Source: Alistipes putredinis
GTDB lineage: Bacteria; Bacteroidota; Bacteroidia; Bacteroidales; Rikenellaceae
Direction of reading: 5' to 3'
Assembly (NCBI GenBank): GCA_022009915.1
Contig: CP091730.1
Span: forward strand, 1,798,001-1,862,000
Length of the DNA stretch: 64,000 nucleotides
This document shows, in pieces, positions 10,470-21,581 of this stretch (position 1 is its first letter; each line of letters opens with the position of its first letter). The notes under the pieces were generated by a model. It saw only the letters and a list, made by a program, of their open reading frames with translations. It had not been told where the DNA came from and searched no databases. A program made the translations under genes and the position numbers.

Positions 10470-10512
10470 ATTAATAAGCGCAGCCGAGAAATCCTCGGCT
10501 GCGCTTATTAAT
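10470..10512 (+). terminator. Intrinsic terminator of gcvT
   Basis: A perfect 19-bp stem (10470-10488 pairs with 10494-10512) with a 5-base loop, 17 bases after the gcvT stop. The distal arm ends in TTATTAAT. Confidence 0.9.
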
Positions 10513-10520
10513 GTATGCGA

Positions 10521-10870
10521 CTATTGCTCTGAAACTTCATCAGCAATTTTTTCGAATTCGAGTTCATAGTACTTGAATTCGGGTTTCATTATGGCGCCAG
10601 TCGCCGCATCTATGCCCCAGCCAAGTGTAAGACACTGAAAAAGAAGCGTGGACCTTTGCCATTATCCGCTTCCTTAGGGTATCGCCAAACACCACTGCAA
10701 TCGAATAAGTAAAAGCCCACGCCGAAACGACGCGAGCATCAACTTCTATTCCCGATTGCTCTTAATAATTTGGCGATTTTAAGGAAGCAAGAATAAAAAG
10801 CTAACGCTTAATAATATGATACGTGTCTTAATCTGTCGTTATTTCTCCATAGGCTTTCGTTTTATATTTT
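10521..10870 (-). pseudogene. Remnant of an unrecognised small protein gene
   Basis: Between the gcvT terminator and rodA the minus strand carries protein-like pieces in shifting frames. The clearest is the C-terminal IDAATGAIMKPEFKYYELEF ending at TAG 10521-10523, preceded in another frame by FYLFDCSGVWRYPKEADNG. Further upstream near 10835 a basic-hydrophobic stretch could be a signal peptide. At least three frame changes and one or two in-frame stops are needed to join them, more than neighbouring genes show. It may be a decayed gene or a short secreted protein gene badly hit by indels. I do not recognise the family. Confidence 0.3.
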
Positions 10871-10886
10871 GTCTATAAACACACGA

Positions 10887-12331
10887 TTACATTCTCATAG
10901 AACTTATCTGACTGCTGCCCGTGTCGAGCCTTACGGCCACGAAAAACATTATCGTAAAGGCGAGGAACGACGACCCCCCGTAGCTGAAAAAAACGGCAGC
11001 GGGATTCCTATTACCGGCATCAGTCCGATAGTCATGCCGACATTTATGAACGTGTGCAGGAAGAATATTCCCGCCACGCAATAACAGTATATTCTGCGGA
11101 ACGGCTCGCCCTGCCGCTCGCCCATCTTCACAAGACGCAACACAAGCAGGCAGAACAGAGTCAGCACTGTAAGCGAACCGACGAAGCCCCACTCCTCTCC
11201 CACCGTGCAGAATATGAAGTCAGTAGTCTGCTCCGGAACGAAATCGAATTTGGTCTGAGTTCCCTTCAAGAATCCCTTGCCCATAAATCCGCCCGAGCCG
11301 ATTGCTATCTTGGACTGATTGACGTTATAGCCCCATCGTTGCAGGTCGGACTCTATGCCCAGCAAGTCCAGCACCCTCTTCTGCTGATGCAGAGCGAGGT
11401 GGTCGAACACGTAATCGCTCGCAGAAGCGAATGCCAGCGAACCGAAAAATATCGCGACATATATAAGGCATATTTTCATTCTTCCCTTCAAGGCATACGC
11501 CGCGACCCAGAAGAGCGAAACGGCGATGCTTATCAGCAAAGCGTAGTGATACGACAGAGACAGCTGCGCAAGACGGCAAACATAGTACAGAATCATGCTG
11601 CCGAGCAGCACTGCTGCCAGATAACGGACCTTATCTGCAATTTGTCCGCTCTGAATGGCGACTCCGAGCGTACAGGCCAGCAGCATTATGAGCGTGAGTG
11701 AAACGGGCGACAGCCAGAACGACGAGAGGAACAGCGCTATCACAAGGCCCATCACTATATAAATCCACTTGTTGAGTCCCTCGCGGTACATCATGAAAAA
11801 GAAAGCGCCGTAAACCACGGCCGAACCCATGTCGGGTTGCAGGGCCATGATGCCGACCGGCAGGGCCATCATAGCGCCGATGCGAAGCAGGTCGGAAAAC
11901 CTGTGTATCGAAAAAGAGTAATGGCTCATGTAGCGGGCCAGAGCCAGCGAGGTCGCGAACTTCATGAACTCGGTAGGCTGCAAGGCAATCGGGCCGAAAA
12001 CGAGCCACGCCTTGGCACCGTTGATTTCCTTGCCCAAAGGCGTAAGGGTAGCGGCCATCACCAAAAGACACACGGCATATATCGGATACGCCAGAATATG
12101 GTAATACTTGTCGTCGAGGAGCAGTATGACAAGCGCCACGGCAAGCGAAACGCCTATCCACAGCAGCTGCATGACATAGCGCTGATGCAGGTCGAATGCA
12201 AACGTCTGCGTATCGTCATAAAGCGAAGCATAGATATTCAGCCAGCCCATTACGATAAGAGCCATATATATCGCTACCGACCGCCAGTCGATATTGCCCA
12301 ACAGCGAATCAATGCGTCTTCTATCGGTCAT
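10887..12331 (-). CDS. rodA: Rod-shape-determining SEDS glycosyltransferase
   Basis: Inner-membrane peptidoglycan polymerase that works with the class B transpeptidase encoded just upstream. About 480 residues with around ten membrane segments; the C-terminal LPFFSYGGSS is the SEDS family signature. It has a longer middle region (a membrane-rich insert around LSSFWLSP to MKICLIYVAIF) than the E. coli protein, as is common in Bacteroidota. One extra T in the 7-base run near 10986 breaks the frame just inside that signature. The start at 12331 overlaps the end of mrdA by 11 bases, supporting translational coupling. Confidence 0.9.
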
Positions 12332-14137
12332 AGTGCGGGTAACGTATTTGCATGTTCTTTACATAATCTACCAGCTGCGGTCTGGTAATGGTATCATTCA
12401 GATACTGTTCCATTATCAGACTTGCTATCGGAACAGCTATCGTGGCGCCGAAACCGCCGTTCTCCACATAGACTGAAACGGCTATTTTAGGATTGTCCTT
12501 CGGCGCGAACCCGAGGAATGTAGAGTGGTCCTTGCCGTGAGGATTCTGCGCCGTACCTGTTTTTCCGCATGCTTCCATGCCTGCGACATTGGCAATTCTG
12601 GCAGTTCCGCCCTCTTTGTGGACAGCTCTGTACATGCCGTCCACTATCGGGTCGAAATATTTCGGCTCCACTTTCGTATAGTGTTTCTCGTAGAATCGCT
12701 CGGGCAGCGAATCGCGGCCTTCGACCGCCTTTATCACATGGGGGATGTAGTAATACCCCCTATTGGCGATAGTCGCCGCGAGATTGGCCATTTGCAAGGG
12801 CGTACATCCTAACTCGCCCTGACCTATCGACAGCGATATTATGGTCAGCGAATTCCAGCGATTGTTGTAACTGCGGTTATAGAAATCCGCCGAGGGTACG
12901 TAACCGTTGCCCTCTCCCGTGAAATCGGAACCGAGTTTGCGGCCGAACCCGAAACTGCGCACATAATCCTCCCAAACCGCAAAGGCGTTCTTTATGTTTC
13001 CGTACTTGGGATTGTCCATGATGTTGCGCAAAACGTAACAGAAGTAAGCGTTGCACGATGTCTGCACAGCCTCGCGCAAATCCACCGGCGACCAGTGCGA
13101 ATGGCACTTTACCCCGCGGCCTATCGTATAGCCGTTGTGACACGGATATCTGTAATGCGGTTCGAGAACCCCCTCTTGCAGTCCGATAAGACCGTTCACC
13201 AGTTTGAACGTGGAACCGGGCGGATAGCGCGACGAGACGGCACGGTTGAATAGCGGCTGACGCTTGTTGCGCAGAAGTTTCATGTAGTTGTTGCCTCTCT
13301 GGCGGCCCACAAGTTCGTCGGGGTCGTATGTAGGACTGCTGGCCATGACGAGTATCTCGCCCGTCGAAGGCTCTATTGCCACGATACTCCCCACCTTGCC
13401 TTCGAGAAGTTCTTCGCCAAGAGCTTGAAGACGCAGGTCGATGGAGCTCTTAAGCGAAAGACCCTGAACGGGCAGAGTGTCGAAAATACCGTCCTGATAA
13501 GAGCCTTTCGATATTCCGTGCACATCCACAAGATTGAGTTTCACACCTTTGCGACCGCGAAGCTCCTCCTCGTATGCCTGCTCGATGCCGCTCATACCTA
13601 TATAGTCGCCTCTCCGGTAATACGGATTCTTCTCTATAATCCTGTCATTGACCTCGCCCACATAACCGAGCAGGTTGCCTGCCACGCTCTGAGGATAGGA
13701 ACGCACCGTGCGATAGACCGTATAGAAGCCCGGGAAACCCAACTCGTCGAGTCTTATTTTTCACCTCTTTTTGGTAATTGCGGCAGCAGCACGGAGGGCT
13801 TGCGCATCGAATAACCGTATGCCTTTTTCATCTCCTTGCGCAATTTGGTCAGCGACACGCCGACTACGCGACTGAGAAGCATCGTGTCGAACTGTCTGAC
13901 TTCGCGCGGCACTATCATCAAATCGTAGGCTTCCTTGCTGCGGACCAGATAGTGTCCGTTACGGTCGAACACCTCGCCTCGCGGAGGATAGAGCACCTCG
14001 CGGCGAATTACGTTGTCCGACGATTTTTCCTTATAAGAACTGTCTATAACCTGTATATAGAACAGTTTCAATACGATAATCGCGAATGCCGCGACTACGA
14101 ATATTTGAAGGCCCCTCACGCGCATGAAACTGTCCAT
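12321..14137 (-). CDS. mrdA: Penicillin-binding protein 2 (class B transpeptidase)
   Basis: D,D-transpeptidase that cross-links peptidoglycan for lateral wall growth with RodA. About 604 residues. One N-terminal membrane anchor (LQIFVVAAFAIIVLKLFYIQ), a dimerisation domain, then the penicillin-binding domain with STFK (SxxK), SCN (SxN) and KTGTAQNP (KTG). Two extra bases in A/T runs near 13757-13775 split the gene after residue ~127; correcting them joins QLPKEVKIRLDELGFPG. It sits 4 bases after mreD and overlaps rodA by 11 bases. Confidence 0.92.
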
Positions 14138-14141
14138 GACC

Positions 14142-14651
14142 CTAATATTTTTTACGTGAGAACAGCAGCGTAACGACGATTACGCATATGAAAGTGGCCG
14201 CTCCGCTCAATACAATCCTCAACAGCGTAAGGTGGAAGAACGAAAGGGTCATGGTCTCCAAACTGAAAAACGCGAGGCACTGGACCGACACGGCAGCGGC
14301 GACGTAACGCAGGAATTTTCCGGTCGATGGGTTGTCGAACGATGGCATTCCGCCGCCTGCGGCAACCTCCTTGCCCATTATCAAATCGAGCAGATAGCTG
14401 CGCAAGTAGGCCGTCAGCAAAGTAGCCGCCGTACATGCGCCTCCCATACCGGTGGAGACATCCATGACGACGCCCAGACAGAAGCCCGAAAAAAGCACGG
14501 CAATCGGCGGCATGTTCATCGGCAGCAGAACGATGAGCGAGACGTACAGCAGAGGGTTCACGAACAGGCCCAGATTGAGCGTGTCCACGAAGAACAGTTG
14601 CAGCAGCACGACCGCAAACGACATGGCGATATATTTCAGAACTTCGTACAT
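14142..14651 (-). CDS. mreD: Rod shape-determining protein MreD
   Basis: Small membrane protein of the elongasome, 169 residues with about five hydrophobic segments (AMSFAVVLLQLFFVDTL, PIAVLFSGFCLGVVMDV and others). Identity rests on size, topology and its position between mreC (3 bases upstream) and mrdA (4 bases downstream). The frame is intact from the ATG at 14651. Confidence 0.88.
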   Translation of the reverse strand: MYEVLKYIAMSFAVVLLQLFFVDTLNLGLFVNPLLYVSLIVLLPMNMPPIAVLFSGFCLGVVMDVSTGMGGACTAATLLTAYLRSYLLDLIMGKEVAAGGGMPSFDNPSTGKFLRYVAAAVSVQCLAFFSLETMTLSFFHLTLLRIVLSGAATFICVIVVTLLFSRKKY

Positions 14652-14654
14652 GAC

Positions 14655-15491
14655 CTAATATCCTCCGTAAACCTCCTGTTCGAGATACATCTGTTCCATC
14701 GCATCGGCATTCTTCACGAGTATCACGTTGCGCAAAGACGTAAAATCCGTCGCCAATTTTACGTTCACCCTGTAAGAAGCCGTATTCTCCACCTCCTCGA
14801 ACTTCTCGACCGTGCCTATCTCCAAACCGGCAGGGAACTTGAACGAATAGGAGGTCGTCACTATCGTATCGCCGATATTTATCGGGGCGTATTTGGGTAT
14901 TTCGGACAGCGTTATGTGGCTGCGGTCTGCCCCGTTCCACGACAGCGAACCGAAATGGCTGCTGCCTTTCAGCGAACCGCTGGCCCGAAAACTCGTATTC
15001 AGGGCCGAGATGCACACGGCTCGTTTTTCCGAACAGCTGAGCACATATCCGACGAGCGCTCCCTGCGGCGAGAGAACCGCCATATCCGGTTCCACTCCGT
15101 CCTTTTCACCCTTGTTTATCGTAATATAGTTCTCGCTGCGATTGACCGAATTGTTCACCACGCGGGCCGTCATGTAGCTGAACTGCGGCATATCGTTCAG
15201 AATCTGCGGCACGAGCGTACTGTCGAGCGCGTGCTCGCGGAACTGCGTGAGTTCGCTGCGCAGCCGGACGATTTCATCCAACAGTGCGGCATTCTCCTTT
15301 TTCAGACCGAAATAGTATCTGACGTCCGCCATTGCTCCATACACAGCTCCGACCGCCGCGTTAGAAGCCGAAAGCAGCTGCGCCCTTGTGTATGCGGTCG
15401 AGGAGCAATAGAAATGCAGGGCCAATATTTCGAGAACGATGAATATCAGCCCTACATATATTCTCTGTATGAACAGCAACAGGCGCCGCAT
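14655..15491 (-). CDS. mreC: Rod shape-determining protein MreC
   Basis: Periplasmic scaffold that links MreB filaments to the wall synthases. 278 residues: an N-terminal membrane anchor (IYVGLIFIVLEILALHF), a coiled-coil stretch around NAALLDEIVRLRSELTQF, and the beta-rich C-terminal domain (VLSPQGALVGYVLSCSE, GDTIVTTSY). Intact frame from the ATG at 15491, 13 bases after mreB. Confidence 0.92.
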   Translation of the reverse strand: MRRLLLFIQRIYVGLIFIVLEILALHFYCSSTAYTRAQLLSASNAAVGAVYGAMADVRYYFGLKKENAALLDEIVRLRSELTQFREHALDSTLVPQILNDMPQFSYMTARVVNNSVNRSENYITINKGEKDGVEPDMAVLSPQGALVGYVLSCSEKRAVCISALNTSFRASGSLKGSSHFGSLSWNGADRSHITLSEIPKYAPINIGDTIVTTSYSFKFPAGLEIGTVEKFEEVENTASYRVNVKLATDFTSLRNVILVKNADAMEQMYLEQEVYGGY

Positions 15492-15504
15492 GGGAAAAAG
15501 CCCT

Positions 15505-16525
15505 CTACTTCATCAGGAAAGAGAATTTGTTTATGTTTTTGAGCGCTATGCCCGTACCGCGTGCCACTGCTCTGAGCGGGTCTTCGGTCACGATGAACGG
15601 AATGTCGCACTTGTCGCTCAACCGTTTGGCCAAGCCTTTTTATCAGCGCTCCGCCTCCGGCCATATAGACGCCTTTTTTGTATACGTCCGAATAGAGTTC
15701 GGGCGGAACGGATTCCAGCACCTTCATAACGGCTGCATCCACCTTGACGAGCGATTTTTCCAATGCATAGGCAATCTCGCTGTAAGAGAGCGTAACCGTA
15801 GTGGGAAGCGCCGTAACCAGATTGGGTCCCGTAACAACGAAATCCTCCGGCTCATCGTCCAATTCAGTAATCGCCGAGCCGATTGCAATCTTTATGTCCT
15901 CGGCCGTGCGCTCGCCGATGCGGATATTGTGGTTCTGACGCATATAATTGCGTATATCGTCCGTAAACACGTCTCCCGCCACGTCGATGCTCTCGCTGCA
16001 CACTATGCCGCCGAGCGAAGTGCAGGCAATCTCGGTGGTTCCGCCTCCGATGTCGATAATCATATGCCCCTCCGGCGCCTCGACATCCAGTCCTGCACCC
16101 AAAGCCGCCGCCATAGGTTCGTATATCATGTACACCTCGCGGCCTCCGGCATGCTCGGCCGAATCGCGCACCGCTCTAATCTCGACATTGGTGGAACTCG
16201 ACGGGATGCAGATGACCATTTTCAACGACGGAGAAAACATCTGGCCTTTCGGTCTGACCTTCTGTATCATCCCGCGTAGCATCATCTCCGCCGCATTGAA
16301 ATCGGCAATCACGCCGTCTTTCAGAGGCCGAATAGTACGGATGTTCTGGTGCGTGCGGCCGTGCATCTGGCGGGCCAGTTCTCCGATAGCCACGACCTTG
16401 CCGGTCTGAGTATCGATCGCCACGATTGACGGTTCGTCCACCACGACCTTGTTATTGTGAATTATGAGTGTATTGGCCGTTCCGAGGTCAATCGCAAGTT
16501 CCTGAGTCAATGAAAATAGTCCCAT
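15505..16525 (-). CDS. mreB: Actin-like cell-shape protein MreB
   Basis: Cytoplasmic actin homologue that forms membrane-bound filaments and guides lateral wall synthesis. About 340 residues. Phosphate 1 AIDLGTANTLI, phosphate 2 IDIGGGTTEIA and the adenosine region YMAGGGALIKG are all present. One extra base in the T run near 15637-15641 breaks the frame 46 codons from the end; corrected, the protein ends KNINKFSFLMK. It is preceded by purH by 20 bases and followed by mreC. Confidence 0.93.
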
Positions 16526-16545
16526 GACCTTCGATTAATGTTTTT

Positions 16546-18080
16546 TTAGTGTTTGAAATGTCTGAGTCCAGTGAAAATCATCGCCATGCCGTTCTTGTCG
16601 CAATACTCGATGCTGTCCGCGTCGCGAACCGAACCGCCGGGCTGTATTATGCAGTCTATGCCCTCGCCGTGCGCAATCTCAACGCAATCGGCGAACGGGA
16701 AGAATGCGTCCGACGCCATAACCGCACCGCGCAAATCGAATCCGAAACTCTTGGCCTTGTCGATTGCCTGACGCAGAGCGTCCACGCGGGAGGTCTGTCC
16801 TATACCGCTGGCCAGCAGCTGCGAGTCCTTGGCAAGGACTATGGCGTTGCTCTTGGAATTCTTCACGATTTTTGTTTGCGAAAATCAAATCGTTCAGCTC
16901 CTTCTCGGTAACCTTGCGCTGCGTAACGGCGGTAATCTCGCTGTCCTGTCCTCCCACTTTGAGGTCTCTGTCCTGAACGGCCACACCGTTGAGAATCGAG
17001 CGGAACTGCTGCGGGGCGCGAACGATATTTTTCGAGTTTGAGGACTATACGGTTCTTCTTGGTGAAAAGTATATCCAAAGCAGCCTGCTCGTAATAGGGT
17101 GCGAGAATCACCTCGAAGAAAATCTTGTTTATGTCCTCGGCCGTAGCCGCGTCAATCGGTCCGTTGCTGATAAGCACGCCGCCGAATGCGGAGACAGGAT
17201 CGCAGGCCAATGCGGTTTTCCACGCCTGCTCCACGCTGCTTCCCACTGCAACGCCGCATGCGTTGTTGTGTTTGAGAATCGCGAAGGCGGTCTGCCCTTC
17301 GAATTCGGCGATAAGATTCACCGCAGCGTCGATATCGAGCATGTTGTTGTAGGAAATCTCCTTGCCGTGCAGCTGCGTGAACATGTGCTCCAAATCGCCG
17401 AAGAATGCGCCCTTCTGATGCGGGTTTTTCGCCGTAACGGAGCGTATGCCCTCCGTCGAACGCACCTCGCCATGCGGGTATCTGTTCCTGACGGTTGAAG
17501 TAATTGAAAAATAGCGCTGTCGTAGTGCGAGACACCGCAAAAGCGTGAGCCGCGAAACGGCGGCGCTGTTCGAGCGTGGTGGCGCAGTTCTGCTTTTTGG
17601 AGGATGTCCAGCAATTCGTCGTACTGGTTCACGGAGCCGACGATTACCACATCCTTGTAGTTTTTTTGGCGGCTGCACGTATGAGCGATATTCCGCCTAT
17701 GTCGATTTTTTCGATTATATCCTGTTCAGGAGCACCGCTTGCGACAGTCTGTTCGAACGGATAAAGGTCTACGATTACCAAATCTATTTCCGGAATGGAG
17801 TATTCGTCGAGCTGCCGGCGGTCGTTATCGTTGTCGCGGCGAGCCAGAATACCGCCGAAAACGCTCGGGTGAAGGGTTTTTTTACTCGGCCTCCGAGAAT
17901 CGACGGATAACCCGTGAGAGATTCGACGGCAGTAGCCTGCAGCCGATTTTTCTCGATGAATTCGAGCGTGCCGCCGGTCGAGTAGATTTCTACTCCGTTT
18001 CGGGATAGCTGTTTGATGATTCGGTCCAGTCCGTCTTTGTAGAATACGGAAACGAGTGCGCTTTTTTTATCGTTTTTCAA
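16546..18080 (-). CDS. purH: Bifunctional AICAR formyltransferase/IMP cyclohydrolase
   Basis: Catalyses the last two steps of IMP synthesis. About 510 residues: an N-terminal cyclohydrolase (MGS-like) domain with [10 protein letters not shown] and LGGRVK, and a C-terminal formyltransferase domain with [10 protein letters not shown] and the C-terminal [10 protein letters not shown]...GLRHFKH. It is among the most damaged genes here, with at least six indels, for example in runs at 16867-16870, 17034-17038, 17417-17420 and 17595-17599. No in-frame ATG is close to the conserved N terminus; the best start is TTG at 18080 (reads as [14 protein letters not shown]). It directly precedes mreB, a linkage seen in other Bacteroidales. 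Confidence 0.88.
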
Positions 18081-18163
18081 AATTGTAATTTTTTTAGAAA
18101 GAATCCATTTCGCGTCAAAGGTAGAAAAAGTGGCGAATAACCCAAGTTTAAGCAAAATTTATA

Positions 18164-18171
18164 TACATTTG
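18164..18171 (+). promoter_or_regulatory. Candidate -7 promoter element for pgi
   Basis: TACATTTG fits TAnnTTTG, 56 bases upstream of the pgi ATG at 18228, in the 147-base gap shared with the divergent purH gene. Confidence 0.5.
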
Positions 18172-18227
18172 CGCTCGCACGTTCGATGGCACGAGAAATA
18201 AAAATACACTATTATAAAAAAACGATT

Positions 18228-19589
18228 ATGGATATTGTTAAAATTGATGTCTCCAAAACCGGCGCCGCGGTGTCCGACGAGGAGATGCGAAAAGTCGAAA
18301 GCGAGGCCCGCTCCGCTCTCGAACTTCTGCACAGCGGGAAAGGTGCGGGAAGCGATTTTTTAGGCTGGGTGGAACTGCCTTCCGAGACGACTCCCGAATT
18401 TTTGAACGAAATAAAGCGCACGGCGGAAGACCTGCGCTCGAAAAGCCGACGTGATTATCGTCATCGGTATCGGCGGTTCGTACCTCGGAGCCAAAGCCGT
18501 TTTTGGAAGCCATGAGCAACTCGTTCGCCGCTCTGAACAGACAGCGTACCGAACCGGTGATTCTGTTTGCAGGCCAGACCCTCAACGAAGACTACACGTA
18601 TGAACTCATGGAGGCCGTAAAGGACTACTCCATAGCCGCCATCGTCATATCCAAGTCGGGAACCACCACAGAACCGGCAATAGCCTTCCGTATCGTCAAG
18701 GCAGAAATCGAGAGGCGTTACGGCGTACAGGAGGCGGCAGGACGCATCGTCGCCATTACGGACTCTTCGCGCGGAGCGTTGAAAGGGCTTGCCACCGAGC
18801 AGGGCTACCGCACATTCGTAATTCCGGACAACGTCGGAGGCCGTTTTTCAGTGCTCACGCCCGTGGGCCTTCTGCCGCTGGCCGTTGCGGGAGTGGACAT
18901 AGAGGCGCTGATTAGCGGTGCGCAGGACATGCAAAAGCAGACCGCGAACGACGTGCCGCCTGAACAGAATGTCGCGCTCCGTTATGCAGCAATCCGCAAT
19001 GCGCTCTATCGCAAAGGTTACAAAGTGGAACTTCTGGCCAGCTACGAGCCCAAGCTGCAATATTTCGCCGAGTGGTGGAAACAGGCTCTACGGTGAGAGC
19101 GAAGGCAAGGACGGCAAGGGCATTTTCCCCGCGAGCGTTATTTTCTCGACCGACCTGCACTCCATGGGGCAGTACATTCAGGACGGAGAACGCATGCTGT
19201 TCGAAACTGTCGTGAATGTCGTCTCACCGAAGTACGAAGTAACAATTGAAAAGGCGGAGAACGATGCGGACAAGCTCAACTTCCTTGCCGGCAAACGTGT
19301 AGGGGAAGTGAACCGCATGGCTCAGGTAGGCACCACTCTGGCTCACGTGGACGGCGGCGTACCCAACATCCGAATAGATATTCCGGAGATAAACGAATAC
19401 TATATCGGCGCACTGCTCTACTTCTTCGAAAAGGCATGCGGCATAAGCGGGTATGTTCTCGGCGTGAATCCGTTCGACCAGCCGGGTGTGGAAGCATACA
19501 AAGAGAAAAACATGTTCGCGCTGCTCGACAAACCGGGTTACGAGGAGCAGAGCAAAGCAATCAAGAAGCGTCTTGCCGAAGAAAACTGA
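18228..19589 (+). CDS. pgi: Glucose-6-phosphate isomerase
   Basis: Interconverts glucose-6-phosphate and fructose-6-phosphate in the cytoplasm. About 452 residues, the shorter bacterial form. Visible are [13 protein letters not shown], the phosphate loop [29 protein letters not shown] and the C-terminal [13 protein letters not shown] with the catalytic lysine. Three insertions interrupt it: an A near 18440, a T near 18501-18505 and a base at 19083-19087 (inside an expected AGCT). The ATG at 18228 is preferred over one at 18186 because it starts at the family's usual N terminus. Confidence 0.92.
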
Positions 19590-19615
19590 GAAAGCGAGCC
19601 GTAAAAACAAAGAGG

Positions 19616-19648
19616 CCCGTCCGGCGTGCAACCGGACGGGTTATTTTT
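19616..19648 (+). terminator. Intrinsic terminator of pgi, shared with the flippase end
   Basis: A 9-bp GC-rich stem (19616-19624 pairs with 19632-19640) followed by TTATTTTT. It ends where the convergent flippase stop (19641-19643) begins, so it probably serves both genes. Confidence 0.85.
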
Positions 19649-21077
19649 GCGGATAATATTTTTTAAGCACCTGCACCGCTTCGCCCCATGCCTCGAACCC
19701 GAATGCGACGGCAAGCGCCACGTACACGGCCGCACCGCCCGAGATTTCGGCAATCAGACGCAGCCATACAGGCATGGAAATGCACCCTATGAGATATACC
19801 GCAAGGTACATGACGGCCGAAATGGCCAGCGGAGGCAATACGTCACGCATGAAGTCCGAGCACATGTAGTTGCTGTAACGCCTGCTGGCCACAAGGTTGA
19901 GCGTCATGTCCACAGCGGCTATCGCCACCTGTCCCCATGCTATCGCTATGGCTCCGAGAGGAATCGTACAGGCGAGAATGGCGGTGATTATACACTTTTT
20001 GACTATTTCCAGCCGCAGGATGATACCTCCGTCGCTGCGTATTTTCATGGTGTTGTTGAAAAAAATCGCCAGCGGGCTCATCATTCCGGCAATGCACAGC
20101 ACCTTGAAGAACGGAATCGACGGCCACCATCTCGGAGGCAGCAGCAGTGCGAATATATCCTGCGCCGTAGCTATCAGGCCGAGCATCATCGGGAAAATGC
20201 AAAATGCGAGTATACTCACTATCTTGTGCGAGCTTTCTTTGAACTTGCCGTCGTCGCCGCGTATTTCGGCAAGGGCCGGAAACGTCACGCTCTGCACGGC
20301 GATAACGGTCGCATCGACAGGCATGTTTTTGAGTTTGAGAGCACGGTCGTAATAACCCAAATCGCGGGGATAAATCTTGCCCATGAACAGCGAGGCGACA
20401 TTGTTGTAGGTGTTGTTTATAAAATCAGTGGCGAAGATGCGCGAACTGTAACCCAGCATCTCGCGTATGGGCCTAAACGAAAAGTTCGAAGACGGCCGCC
20501 AGTCGCCCGTTATCCACAGTATTACGGATTTGAACCCGACTATACCCATTCTTTGAGCAACCAAAGCCCATATTCCGCCGCCGCAAAGAGCCAGCACGAC
20601 AGCGAGTATGTCAGCAAGCAGGTAGGAGACGAAAGTGATTTTCGAGAGTTTCTTGAAATCTATCCTCTTCGAGAGAACTGTCTGCTGGATGATACCGGAC
20701 GCATACAGCGGAACCAGCAGAAACAGCACGGGGCCGAGCGTGGAGATTCGCGGATCGGAGTACAGTCTTGCCAAAGGTCCCGACAGCAAGGCGAAAACGA
20801 CGTATATGATTACCGCAACGGCTATATTGAAATAGAATACTGCATTCAGGTCTTCGCTGCCGGCATCGGTTTTCCGTATGAGGGTTTGCGAGAAACCGCT
20901 GTCCACGAATGTATTGAGAATCGCAATTATCGATACGACGATGGCAATGGTCGCATAGTCTTCGGGAAGCAGCAGATTGAGCAGCACGAGGCTTACGCCC
21001 AGCTGCAACAACGCGGAGACGGTTTTTTCGGCCGCCACCCACGTGAATCCCTTTACGACCCTGCCTTTGAGCTCCAT
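19641..21077 (-). CDS. Wzx-like polysaccharide flippase (MOP superfamily)
   Basis: An intact 478-residue membrane protein with about 12-14 hydrophobic segments. The N-terminal GFTWVAAEKTVSALLQLGVS and the central SSRIFATDFINNTYNN are typical of the oligosaccharide flippases that move lipid-linked glycans across the inner membrane. No glycosyltransferase genes adjoin it, so its glycan substrate cannot be inferred. It starts 1 base after the aroQ stop and is likely co-transcribed with it. Confidence 0.8.
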   Translation of the reverse strand: MELKGRVVKGFTWVAAEKTVSALLQLGVSLVLLNLLLPEDYATIAIVVSIIAILNTFVDSGFSQTLIRKTDAGSEDLNAVFYFNIAVAVIIYVVFALLSGPLARLYSDPRISTLGPVLFLLVPLYASGIIQQTVLSKRIDFKKLSKITFVSYLLADILAVVLALCGGGIWALVAQRMGIVGFKSVILWITGDWRPSSNFSFRPIREMLGYSSRIFATDFINNTYNNVASLFMGKIYPRDLGYYDRALKLKNMPVDATVIAVQSVTFPALAEIRGDDGKFKESSHKIVSILAFCIFPMMLGLIATAQDIFALLLPPRWWPSIPFFKVLCIAGMMSPLAIFFNNTMKIRSDGGIILRLEIVKKCIITAILACTIPLGAIAIAWGQVAIAAVDMTLNLVASRRYSNYMCSDFMRDVLPPLAISAVMYLAVYLIGCISMPVWLRLIAEISGGAAVYVALAVAFGFEAWGEAVQVLKKYYPQK

Positions 21078-21078
21078 G

Positions 21079-21495
21079 CTATCTCTCCAAAGACGCTATC
21101 CCCAAACGGTACGAATCGAGGCCGAATCCCATTATGGAACCTTTGCATACCGGAGCGAGCAGAGAGACGTGTCGGAACTCTTCGCGGGCGAGAATGCAGG
21201 ATATATGCACCTCGACCACCGGAACATCCACCGCCTTTATGGCATCGGCAATGGCCACCGACGTGTGGGTGTAACCTCCCGCATTGAGCACGTTGCCGTC
21301 GACGACTCCGTCGGCAGCATGTATGGCGTTGATTATCTCTCCCTCCACATTGGACTGGAAATACTCTATGACATAATCGGGGAATGTCCGGCGAAGCGTT
21401 TGCAGATAGCTTTCGAAACCCTGATTGCCGTATATGGCCGGCTCGCGTTTGCCGAGCAGATTGAGGTTTGGTCCGTTTATTACAAGTACTTTCAT
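21079..21495 (-). CDS. aroQ: Type II 3-dehydroquinate dehydratase
   Basis: Third step of the shikimate pathway. 138 residues, the normal size of the dodecameric type II enzyme. INGPNLNLLGKREPAIYG supplies the active-site Asn, Arg and Tyr, NAGGYTHTSVAI the substrate loop, and EVHIS the catalytic histidine. Where most relatives read SN(I/V)H after that histidine, this one reads SCIL, so two usually conserved positions differ; both changes are clean codon differences rather than indels. The ATG at 21495 is the conserved start. An alternative start 11 codons upstream is unlikely. Confidence 0.88.
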   Translation of the reverse strand: MKVLVINGPNLNLLGKREPAIYGNQGFESYLQTLRRTFPDYVIEYFQSNVEGEIINAIHAADGVVDGNVLNAGGYTHTSVAIADAIKAVDVPVVEVHISCILAREEFRHVSLLAPVCKGSIMGFGLDSYRLGIASLER

Positions 21496-21581
21496 GGCTT
21501 TCGATGTCTTATCGCGGTTGAAATGCAAAAAAATACGACGGTTTATCGAAAAACATATTTTTTTGCGTAAAATAAATTCTC

